From Nitrospiraceae bacterium (lineage in GTDB: Bacteria > Nitrospirota > Thermodesulfovibrionia > UBA6902), in contig CP070644.1 in assembly GCA_020354155.1 (NCBI GenBank), positions 1,460,967 through 1,474,824 on the forward strand: 13,858 nucleotides of DNA, read 5' to 3'. The notes under the pieces were generated by a model. That model was not told the origin of the DNA and did no database searches. It worked only from the letters and a program-made list of their open reading frames with translations. A program made the translations under genes and the position numbers. The number at the start of each line of letters is the position of its first letter. The first letter of the stretch is position 1. Below are positions 6,128-12,864 of the stretch, piece after piece.

Positions 6128-7156
6128 TTAGATTAATATTTTCTGGTTATTTTCCTTTTCAATCCGATACTTACTGATCATTTGTTCACTTGCAGCATGT
6201 GCCTTCAAGGTGAGATGTTCATCGCCCCTGGAGATGAGCACTTCAGCTTCAGGGAGTTTTCTGGCACCTGAATACCGCATGCATAAAGATGCAGCAGTAC
6301 TTAGTGCCTCTGATGATGCATTTCCCAATAGTATGGTCAGAGGACTTCCGTGGCCAGGAATACGCAGGAGAAAATCATCGTCATGTACAAGGGACTGTAT
6401 CTGTTCGTTCTCCTCTTTGTTCCTGCCAACAATTATTTTGCAGTCTGAAGAAAATCTGAAATGTCTTCCGATCCGTAAAAAATTTATATCCCGATAATCA
6501 GGATCTTTGTCGTGTTCAAATAAATCTTTTAACTTGTACGAGTAATTTGGGTCCGTGAGAAGGCACCCTCCAGCCGGCGCAGGATATTCATTCAGTCCAA
6601 ACTCCTCTGCAAGGGCCATCTGCGGCTTTCTGGAACGGCCGTTAAAATCATAGAGCATATCTCTCTGGATGAGACCGTTCTGCTCCGGCACTGTCGGTGG
6701 CAGGAGCTTGCCGCAGAGCGGTCTGACAACAAGACCCTTTACATCCGCCTCTCTGTCAATTCGGGGGAAACAGTCCTTCCTCTGACTCATCGGCCTCTGG
6801 CCGAGGACTTCACCGGTTATCAGGAAATCAGAACCGGTTATATCCATAAACTGCTTTGCTTCCTTGAGCATGAGAATTCTGCAATCAACACAGGGATTCA
6901 TGTTCTTGCCATGGCCATGTTTGGGATTTTTGACAATATCGAGAAATTTCTCTGAGAGATGAGAAAGTTTGACGGTAAATCCAAACTTGACAGAAGCTGC
7001 AAAGGGGTCTTTCGAGCAGGACGACCTGTCACTGATGTCACAGCCGAAATGATTAAGGAACGTTATAGCGGTAACATCAATGCCATGGCGCATCATTATC
7101 AGGATTGCAAGAGTACTGTCAAGACCGCCTGAATAGAGCGCTACTGCTTTCGTCAT
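6128..7156 (-). CDS. PP-loop ATP pyrophosphatase with C-terminal NFACT-R-like domain, probable RNA thiolation enzyme
   Basis: The N-terminal half is an adenine-nucleotide alpha-hydrolase related to MnmA, ThiI and similar thiouridylases. The PP-loop SGGLDS is at residues 9-14, a CxxC pair in NPCVDCR at 87-93, and a third conserved cysteine in GGCLLT at 196-201. FLITGEVLGQRPMSQR (111-126) takes the place of the ATGHYAR-type motif of true MnmA. The C-terminal part (about 225-325) has the pattern of the NFACT-R (DUF814) RNA-binding domain: KIIVGRNKEEN, DDFLLRIPGHGSPLTILL, then AASLCMRYSGARK and EVLIS. The combination suggests thiolation of tRNA or another RNA with the cysteines carrying sulfur or an iron-sulfur cluster; the exact base is unknown. 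AGGTGG lies about 7 nt before the ATG. It is a single-gene transcription unit divergent from kdsB, with its own promoter. Automatic labels such as ThiI or MnmA would be over-specific. Confidence 0.8.
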   Translation of the reverse strand: MTKAVALYSGGLDSTLAILIMMRHGIDVTAITFLNHFGCDISDRSSCSKDPFAASVKFGFTVKLSHLSEKFLDIVKNPKHGHGKNMNPCVDCRILMLKEAKQFMDITGSDFLITGEVLGQRPMSQRKDCFPRIDREADVKGLVVRPLCGKLLPPTVPEQNGLIQRDMLYDFNGRSRKPQMALAEEFGLNEYPAPAGGCLLTDPNYSYKLKDLFEHDKDPDYRDINFLRIGRHFRFSSDCKIIVGRNKEENEQIQSLVHDDDFLLRIPGHGSPLTILLGNASSEALSTAASLCMRYSGARKLPEAEVLISRGDEHLTLKAHAASEQMISKYRIEKENNQKILI

Positions 7157-7197
7157 ATATATCCACCTATGATCATTAATGGTCCAGCACCATCTCT

Positions 7198-7226
7198 ATC
7201 ATACAAAGATAACAATATTACTTCAA
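7198..7226 (-). promoter_or_regulatory. Promoter of the PP-loop/NFACT-R gene
   Basis: On the minus strand, TTGAAG (7226-7221), a 17-nt spacer and TATGAT (7203-7198) form a good sigma-70 match. It gives a leader of about 35 nt that includes the AGGTGG ribosome-binding site. Confidence 0.6.
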
Positions 7227-7235
7227 TTTAACCTC

Positions 7236-7264
7236 TTGAACTTCGATAGTAAATGTTGTAAAGT
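7236..7264 (+). promoter_or_regulatory. Candidate promoter of the kdsB operon, ending at the start codon
   Basis: TTGAAC (7236-7241), a 17-nt spacer and TAAAGT (7259-7264) form a moderate sigma-70 match. Five bases separate the -10 box from the kdsB GTG, so the transcript would start at or within the start codon. Its -35 box lies 9 bp from the -35 box of the divergent gene. Confidence 0.45.
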
Positions 7265-7269
7265 AGATC

Positions 7270-8034
7270 GTGCAAAAGGCGGTAGTCATAATTCCTGCCA
7301 GATATAACTCTTCCCGCTTCCCTGGGAAACCCCTCGCTACCCTTAAAGGAAAGACCCTTATACAGAACGTGTATGACCAGGCGAGCTCAGCCAGTCGTAT
7401 TGACTCAGTTATTGTAGCGACTGATGATTCACGGATATTTGATACAGTAAAAAAATTTGGCGGTTCGGTTTTAATGACATCTCCCGACCATTCATGCGGC
7501 ACTGACAGGATCGCAGAGGTTGCTCGTGACTTGGAATGCGATATTGTTGTAAATGTTCAGGGAGACGAACCATTTATTCGCCCTGAAATGATCGATGATA
7601 CTGTTCAGTTACTGCATGAAGATGAAGCGGCATCAATAAGCACGCTGGCGGTCAGAATTGACAATGAAGATGAGATCGTTAATCCGAATGTCGTCAAGGT
7701 TGTTAGCGATGACAGGGGATACGCCCTCTATTTTTCACGATCACCTATTCCCTATTTCAGGGAGGAATGGAAAGACTTGCAGTCCATCACATTGCAGCAG
7801 GAAAAAACGGTTCTCTTCAAGCACATTGGTGTCTATGGGTACAGAAAAGAATCGCTTCTGAATTTTACAGCAATGGAAAAGAAATGGCTTGAGGAAATGG
7901 AAAAACTGGAGCAGTTACGGGCCCTTGCTGCAGGCATGAAGATAAAAGTGAAGGAAACGGCATTTAATACATTTGGCATAGATACTATTGAAGATTTGAG
8001 AAAGGCGGAAGAATGGCAAAGTATATCTTTGTGA
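7270..8034 (+). CDS. kdsB: 3-deoxy-manno-octulosonate cytidylyltransferase KdsB
   Basis: KdsB activates KDO with CTP to CMP-KDO for the inner core of lipopolysaccharide, which marks the organism as a diderm. The 254 residues match the family. Motifs are VVIIPARYNSSRFPGKPLA (5-23) for CTP binding, VNVQGDEPFI, YFSRSPIPYFRE, FKHIGVYGYRKE, KLEQLRALAAG and FGIDTIEDL. The start is GTG at 7270: an in-frame TAG lies two codons upstream at 7264-7266, and the family N-terminus begins here. No Shine-Dalgarno precedes it, so leaderless initiation is possible. It overlaps pyrG by 22 nt. The adjacency is functional, because PyrG makes the CTP used by KdsB. kdsA is not in the window although it often sits in such clusters. 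Confidence 0.95.
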   Translation: MQKAVVIIPARYNSSRFPGKPLATLKGKTLIQNVYDQASSASRIDSVIVATDDSRIFDTVKKFGGSVLMTSPDHSCGTDRIAEVARDLECDIVVNVQGDEPFIRPEMIDDTVQLLHEDEAASISTLAVRIDNEDEIVNPNVVKVVSDDRGYALYFSRSPIPYFREEWKDLQSITLQQEKTVLFKHIGVYGYRKESLLNFTAMEKKWLEEMEKLEQLRALAAGMKIKVKETAFNTFGIDTIEDLRKAEEWQSISL

Positions 8035-9686
8035 CCGGTGGAGTTGTCTCTTCTCTGGGGAAGGGTATTGTGGCCTCTGCTGTTGGTGCATTACTTGAAG
8101 CGAGGGGGCTATCAGTGACAATCCAGAAGCTGGACCCCTATATCAATGTTGACCCCGGCACCCTCAGTCCTTTCCAGCACGGCGAAGTATTTGTAACTGA
8201 TGACGGCGCCGAGACTGATCTTGACCTTGGTCATTACGAACGGTTTACCTCATCGAGGATGTCCCAGAAAAACAATTTCACCACAGGGAGAATTTATTAC
8301 AATGTCCTTCTGAAGGAAAGGCGTGGCGACTATCTCGGAGAAACTGTGCAAGTTGTTCCCCATATAACAGATGAAATAAAAAATGCCGTTAAGAATGTTT
8401 CGAATGAATATGATGTCGTTATTGTAGAAATCGGAGGAACAATTGGAGATATAGAGAGTCTTCCCTTCCTTGAGGCCATCAGACAGTTTCGATACGATGT
8501 TGGCAGAGAAAATGTAATCTATATTCATCTCACGCTGGTCCCCTACATAAAAACAGCAGGAGAACTCAAGTCAAAACCGACCCAGCACAGCGTGAAAGAA
8601 CTGCGTGCTATCGGTATCCAGTCTGATGTGCTGATCTGCCGCACAGACAGACCTCTGCCTGAAGGGATGAAGAATAAAATAGCGCTGCACTGTAATGTGG
8701 AAATTGATTCTGTTATTGCCGCCCGTGATGTTGACTCTATTTATGAGGTGCCCGTTGCGTTAAGTGAAGAGGGTATTGATGATCTGATTTCATCAAAACT
8801 CTTCTTAGAGACAAAAAAACCTGACCTCTCAACCTGGCTCAACGTTATCAGGAAATTAAAGGAACCCAGGGACAGGGTGTCAATAGCAATGGTTGGGAAA
8901 TATGTTGGGCTTAAGGACTCCTATAAAAGTCTCATTGAATCTCTGATACACGGAGGCATAGCCAATGATGTGAAGGTTGATATTCAGTGGGTTGAATCCG
9001 AAGAGATCGAAAAATCAGGAGCGGAGAAATATCTCTCCGAGATTGACGGGGTGCTTATTCCCGGGGGGTTTGGAGAGAGGGGAATAGAGGGGAAAATAGA
9101 TGCAGTGACGTTCAGCAGAAAGAAGAGAATCCCTTTTCTTGGCATCTGTCTCGGCATGCAATGTGCTGTCATAGAATTTGCACGCAATGTCTGTAAGCTG
9201 GATGGAGCAAACAGCACTGAGTTTGACAAGGAAACCCCCTATCCGGTGATTTATCTTATTGAGGAATGGTATGACTTCAGAAACCAGACTATCCAGAGAA
9301 GGGACCTGAAGTCAGACAAGGGTGGCACTATGAGACTGGGAGCTTATCCCTGTTTCATTCAGAAAGGCACTCATGCCTTTGAGGCGTACGGAGTTGAAGA
9401 AATAAGCGAGAGACACAGACATCGATATGAATTCAACAATGAATTCATGGAACATCTTCAGAAGAAGGGGCTCAGAATAAGCGGTATGAGCCCTGACAAG
9501 CAGCTGGTAGAAATCGTAGAGATTCCGGACCATCCCTGGTTTTTCGGGTGTCAGTTTCATCCGGAGTTCAAATCGAGACCCCTTAAGCCCCATCCTGTAT
9601 TTAAGGCATTTATTGGTGCTGCACTGCGTGAAAAGAAACTGCTGTTTACTAATCCATCGGACGACAAAATGGAGGTCAGGCAATGA
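8013..9686 (+). CDS. pyrG: CTP synthase PyrG
   Basis: PyrG converts UTP to CTP with ATP and glutamine-derived ammonia. The 557 residues are slightly long for the family. The synthetase domain (about 1-270) has the P-loop GGVVSSLGKG (9-18), KLDPYINVDPGTLSPFQHGE (39-58) and EIGGTIGDIES (139-149). The class I glutamine amidotransferase domain (about 290-540) has GGFGERG (351-357), the nucleophile C379 in GICLGMQ, and H516 and E518 in FHPEF; RHRHRYEFNN (467-476) is also conserved. All catalytic residues are present. The start ATG lies inside the end of kdsB, with GGCGGAAG just upstream. Its TGA stop overlaps the eno ATG as ATGA. The last ten residues or so (PSDDKMEVRQ) are a non-conserved tail that carries the eno ribosome-binding site. 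Confidence 0.98.
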   Translation: MAKYIFVTGGVVSSLGKGIVASAVGALLEARGLSVTIQKLDPYINVDPGTLSPFQHGEVFVTDDGAETDLDLGHYERFTSSRMSQKNNFTTGRIYYNVLLKERRGDYLGETVQVVPHITDEIKNAVKNVSNEYDVVIVEIGGTIGDIESLPFLEAIRQFRYDVGRENVIYIHLTLVPYIKTAGELKSKPTQHSVKELRAIGIQSDVLICRTDRPLPEGMKNKIALHCNVEIDSVIAARDVDSIYEVPVALSEEGIDDLISSKLFLETKKPDLSTWLNVIRKLKEPRDRVSIAMVGKYVGLKDSYKSLIESLIHGGIANDVKVDIQWVESEEIEKSGAEKYLSEIDGVLIPGGFGERGIEGKIDAVTFSRKKRIPFLGICLGMQCAVIEFARNVCKLDGANSTEFDKETPYPVIYLIEEWYDFRNQTIQRRDLKSDKGGTMRLGAYPCFIQKGTHAFEAYGVEEISERHRHRYEFNNEFMEHLQKKGLRISGMSPDKQLVEIVEIPDHPWFFGCQFHPEFKSRPLKPHPVFKAFIGAALREKKLLFTNPSDDKMEVRQ

Positions 9687-10954
9687 GTGAGATAGCTGGA
9701 ATTAATGCCAGGGAGATTCTTGACAGTCGTGGTAATCCGACCGTTGAGGTTGATGTCCTGCTTGAAAGCGGGGCCTTTGGAAGGGCTGCTGTACCATCCG
9801 GTGCATCAACAGGTCAGAGAGAGGCTCTTGAACTCAGGGACAAGGATAAGCGATATGCTGGAAAAGGTGTGCAAAAGGCCGTAAAAAATGTGAATACAAA
9901 GATAGCTCCCCGTCTCATCGGCAGAGAAGGGAGTAATCAGGCAGCCATAGATTCATTTATGATAAAACTCGATGGAACAAAGAATAAGAGCAAGCTTGGG
10001 GCCAATGCCATTCTCGGAGTTTCCATGGCTGTTGCCAGGGCCTCAGCCATGGAGGCAGGACTCCCCTTGTATAAATACATAGGGGGTGCCAGCGCTCGGG
10101 AGCTTCCTGTACCCATGATGAATATACTTAACGGTGGCGCTCATGCAGACAACAATCTGGATATTCAGGAATTTATGGTTATGCCTGCAGGTGCACCCAG
10201 CTTCAGTGAGGCCCTGAGGGCTGGCGCCGAAATCTTTCACAGCCTGAAGAGTCTGTTAAAATCAAAGGGTCTGAACACGGCTGTAGGTGATGAGGGTGGA
10301 TTTGCACCAAACCTGAAAACAAACGAGCAGGCTATTACCCTGATTATCGAAGCCATAAAAAAAGCAGGATACGTGCCAGGCAAAAATGTTTATCTTGCCC
10401 TTGATGTGGCTGCTTCAGAATTATACAGTGCCGGTAAATACAGTTTTGAGGGGAAAAAGGTCAGTTCAGATCACCTTATCAGTTTCTATGAGAAGATCAT
10501 AAAAAAATATCCTGTCCTCTCCATAGAAGATGGTCTTGCTGAAAATGACTGGAAGGGATGGGAGACAATGACCGGCAAAATAGGGAATAAGGTTCAGATT
10601 GTTGGAGATGATATTTTTGTCACGAACCCCGAAATATTTGCCAAGGGCATTCGCAGAGGGATAGGGAACTCAATATTAATTAAACTGAATCAGATCGGCT
10701 CCCTGACGGAAACTCTTAGTGCCATAGAAATGGCAAAAAGAGCGGGATACACTGCAGTTGTTTCGCATCGGTCCGGTGAGACTGAGGATTCTACAATTGC
10801 AGATCTTGCAGTAGCAATGAATACGGGCCAGATTAAGACAGGTTCTCTTTCCAGAACTGATAGGGTCGTAAAGTACAACAGGCTGCTCAGGATAGAGGAA
10901 GAGCTGGGAGATGTTGCATTGTACAGAGGCAGGGACGTATTTTATAATTTGTAA
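9683..10954 (+). CDS. eno: Enolase
   Basis: Enolase interconverts 2-phosphoglycerate and phosphoenolpyruvate in glycolysis and gluconeogenesis; PEP is also a precursor of KDO. The 423 residues match the family. Catalytic E204 (GDEGGFAPN) and K334 (LIKLNQIG) are present, as are metal ligands D241, E282 (SIEDGLAENDW) and D309 (VGDDIFVTN). The substrate loop PSGASTGQREALELRD (38-53), SHRSGETED (361-369) and KTGSLSRTDR (385-394) are also intact. Translation starts at an ATGA overlap with pyrG, and GGAGG sits about 6-7 nt upstream, so the two proteins are likely coupled. The order pyrG-eno-ftsB resembles that in several Proteobacteria, where kdsA may lie between pyrG and eno. Confidence 0.98.
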   Translation: MSEIAGINAREILDSRGNPTVEVDVLLESGAFGRAAVPSGASTGQREALELRDKDKRYAGKGVQKAVKNVNTKIAPRLIGREGSNQAAIDSFMIKLDGTKNKSKLGANAILGVSMAVARASAMEAGLPLYKYIGGASARELPVPMMNILNGGAHADNNLDIQEFMVMPAGAPSFSEALRAGAEIFHSLKSLLKSKGLNTAVGDEGGFAPNLKTNEQAITLIIEAIKKAGYVPGKNVYLALDVAASELYSAGKYSFEGKKVSSDHLISFYEKIIKKYPVLSIEDGLAENDWKGWETMTGKIGNKVQIVGDDIFVTNPEIFAKGIRRGIGNSILIKLNQIGSLTETLSAIEMAKRAGYTAVVSHRSGETEDSTIADLAVAMNTGQIKTGSLSRTDRVVKYNRLLRIEEELGDVALYRGRDVFYNL

Positions 10955-10983
10955 ATGAATTTATAGAGATTGGGTATTGGAGG

Positions 10984-11304
10984 ATGAGGAGTGTAAGAAG
11001 GCAACAGGTCAGGCAGAATAGAAAGAGCAGAAATCTGGTGTTACTTACTTTCTGTGTGCTTTTATTTCTTTACCTGACAGTCAGTCTTGTTATTGGTGAT
11101 CGAGGTCTTCTGAAATATATTCAGCTGAAGTCAATCAAGGCCCAGTATTTGGCAGAAACATCAACTCTTGAAAAGCAGAACAGGGACATGAAAGGGCAGA
11201 TTGAGTCTTTTAAAAAGACACCTGATCTTGTAGAAGAACTTGCCCGTGAGTATGGTATGACAAAAGAGGGTGAATTGATATACAAATTTAAAGATGCTCC
11301 ATAG
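10984..11304 (+). CDS. ftsB: Septum formation initiator protein, FtsB/DivIC type
   Basis: A bitopic membrane protein of 106 residues with the FtsB/DivIC plan: basic cytoplasmic N-terminus (RRQQVRQNRKSR), one transmembrane helix (about 18-37), the juxtamembrane GDRGLL (38-43), a periplasmic coiled coil (about 44-78) and a short conserved end (LVEELAREYGMTKEGELIYKF). FtsB works with FtsL and FtsQ to activate septal peptidoglycan synthesis. The gene follows eno after 29 nt, a neighbourhood also seen in Proteobacteria. The start is not fully settled. GGAGG directly touches the ATG with no spacer, and no other ATG, GTG or TTG is in frame until a GTG at 11038 inside the membrane helix. The basic N-terminus supports the longer form with correct topology. 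FtsL or ZapB-like partners are not in the window. Confidence 0.85.
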   Translation: MRSVRRQQVRQNRKSRNLVLLTFCVLLFLYLTVSLVIGDRGLLKYIQLKSIKAQYLAETSTLEKQNRDMKGQIESFKKTPDLVEELAREYGMTKEGELIYKFKDAP

Positions 11305-11354
11305 TCAATCCTGCTGCTGTATATTCCAACAGAAACACATAAGGGAGGTCAAAA

Positions 11355-11723
11355 ATGTTTGAGCTCATGATCGAAACACAGTTCTCTTCCGCCCACCAGC
11401 TCAGGGGATACAAAGGGAAGTGTGAGGCACTGCATGGCCATAACTGGCGTGTCCAGGTAACGGTTGCCTCTGATAAACTGAATGATATTGGTATTGTGGT
11501 AGACTTTCACGATTTACGGGCTGTAACGAATGAAGTTATACATTCACTTGACCATGCATTCTTGAATGATGTTTTCCCTTTCACAGAGATAAATCCATCC
11601 TCTGAAAATATAGCGAAATGGATTTATGAGTCTATCAAGAAGAAGCTGACTGACAGGGACTGTGATTTATCGTCAGTTACCGTGTGGGAAAATGAAACAG
11701 CTTCAGCAACCTACTATGAATAG
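11355..11723 (+). CDS. queD: 6-carboxy-5,6,7,8-tetrahydropterin synthase QueD
   Basis: QueD (6-pyruvoyl-tetrahydropterin synthase family) turns dihydroneopterin triphosphate into carboxytetrahydropterin on the path to queuosine. The 122 residues match bacterial QueD. Zinc ligands are H14 (SSAHQL) and H27 and H29 (LHGHNW). The catalytic cysteine is C23, and the partner Asp-His is D66-H67 (LDHAFLND). PSSENIAKWIYE (81-92) and VWENETASATYYE (110-122) complete the pterin site. GGGAGGT lies 6 nt before the ATG. It follows ftsB by 50 nt and is probably the last gene of the kdsB operon. queC, queE and queF are not in the window, and no preQ1 riboswitch was recognised in the gap. Confidence 0.93.
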   Translation: MFELMIETQFSSAHQLRGYKGKCEALHGHNWRVQVTVASDKLNDIGIVVDFHDLRAVTNEVIHSLDHAFLNDVFPFTEINPSSENIAKWIYESIKKKLTDRDCDLSSVTVWENETASATYYE

Positions 11724-11964
11724 TCATTATATGTTCGTCTATATGCTTTGGATACTGTTATTGTGTCATTTTGAACAGCCGGAGGGCACGTTAAATGTAA
11801 ACTGGAAAAATCAAAGATTAAAAGTATGGAATAGATAAATTAATTTAAAAAGAGTCCTTAATTTTACATTTTTAGTTTTGATTTATTATTTGTTCTTGCT
11901 GTGGAATTCTACCGTACAAAGAGGGGTTCTGAATAGGAGTCCCGGAAATTCCAGTAATGGGAGA
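11724..11964. other. AT-rich convergent intergenic region
   Basis: This 241-nt gap lies between queD and the lipoprotein gene, both of which end here. It holds an AT-only inverted repeat, AAATTAA (11837-11843) with TTAATTT (11858-11864), and a looser pair, TGGAATT (11902-11908) with AATTCCA (11947-11953), 38 nt apart. Neither is followed by a clean T-run. A 35-codon ORF at 11731-11838 begins with a hydrophobic stretch (MFVYMLWILLLC) but has no ribosome-binding site. No RNA gene or clear terminator was recognised. Confidence 0.5.
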
Positions 11965-12864
11965 TTATGATCGTTCCGATACAACGAGATTTGTTGTAAC
12001 AGGAATGATAATTTCTCCACCATGATCGTCTTTGACTGATACTTTAAAATCATAGAGTCCCAGGTCTTCAGGTTTTACTTCCCAGGTAATTGCTCCGCTT
12101 TTGCTGTCTATGGTCATGCCTTCAGGGGCATCTCTTAGTGCATACGAAATTGTGTCTCCATCAGGGTCACTGGCAGAAATAGTGTACCTATAGACTGTAC
12201 CGTCAAATACCGGTTCCGTGCTTGTTATAGTGGGGAGGGAATTGTGTATTTTACTATTCAGAATTATCGACTTTCCTGAATCCTCTCCGTCATGTGGTGT
12301 AACCTCAACACTAATGGAGTCATCTCTCTTCAGGTCCGTGGCAAAAGTTGCTTCATCACTGACGTGCATGTCATTCAGCTGCCATTTGTAGGTAAATTGA
12401 ATCGTATCGTTATCGATGTCGTTTACCATGACATCAACGCTTAACGTGGAATCAGTCCTGGGGTTGGCAGGGACTAGTGCTGCCCGGGAAACAGCAGGGG
12501 GGGTGTTTTTGATGATCACTTTATTTGAGTACAATTCTTTGCCGTTATTACGGACAACTGCCTGCACACTGTCGCCTTTCCGTAAATTTGGCGATGAGAA
12601 ACGCATACCTGTCACTGAACTCTGTGAGCCATTGACGTACCAGAAAACCTCGCCCCTGTCTAATAAAGAACTCTGTGAAGTTACTGATATGACTGATTGA
12701 ACTGTGGCATCAGCGGGAAAAATGGACAGTGCAGATTCAGTGTGTGCTGTTATCTCTTTAGACGGTGCATTGTTCACCTCTGCAACTGAAGGCTGTTCCG
12801 CTGTGTTGGAACAGCCCGATAGTGACAGTGCGAATAACAGTGTATACAGGAATCGTATTTTCAT
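11965..12864 (-). CDS. Lipoprotein with three tandem beta-sandwich (Ig/cadherin-like) domains, downstream of PilY1
   Basis: A 299-residue exported lipoprotein. The signal peptide MKIRFLYTLLFALSLSGC has a lipobox LSGC with lipidated C18. A linker is followed by three beta domains. Domains 1 (about 45-120) and 2 (about 121-208) look like copies of an approximately 86-residue repeat: FWYVNG versus YKWQLND, LRKGDSVQAVV versus LKRDDSISVEV, NTPP versus NSLP. Domain 3 (209-296) has the He_PIG (putative Ig) pattern: ISASDPDGDTISY, APEGMTIDSKSGAITW, GLYDFKVSVKDDHGG. Acidic DxDxD-type loops (NDIDND, SDPDGD) suggest calcium binding. The ATG overlaps the PilY1-like stop as TAATG, which points to coupled translation and a shared function in the pilus or envelope. 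No enzyme motif is seen. The specific role is unknown. Confidence 0.85.
   Translation of the reverse strand: MKIRFLYTLLFALSLSGCSNTAEQPSVAEVNNAPSKEITAHTESALSIFPADATVQSVISVTSQSSLLDRGEVFWYVNGSQSSVTGMRFSSPNLRKGDSVQAVVRNNGKELYSNKVIIKNTPPAVSRAALVPANPRTDSTLSVDVMVNDIDNDTIQFTYKWQLNDMHVSDEATFATDLKRDDSISVEVTPHDGEDSGKSIILNSKIHNSLPTITSTEPVFDGTVYRYTISASDPDGDTISYALRDAPEGMTIDSKSGAITWEVKPEDLGLYDFKVSVKDDHGGEIIIPVTTNLVVSERS

Noticed and set aside
11305..11354. preQ1 riboswitch upstream of queD
   Set aside because: The 50-nt gap lacks the C-rich loop and A-rich tail pattern; it shows only an ordinary GGGAGGT ribosome-binding site.
11731..11838. Small 35-codon ORF starting with a hydrophobic stretch
   Set aside because: It has no ribosome-binding site and is short enough to arise by chance in AT-rich sequence; not listed as a gene, only mentioned within the intergenic region.
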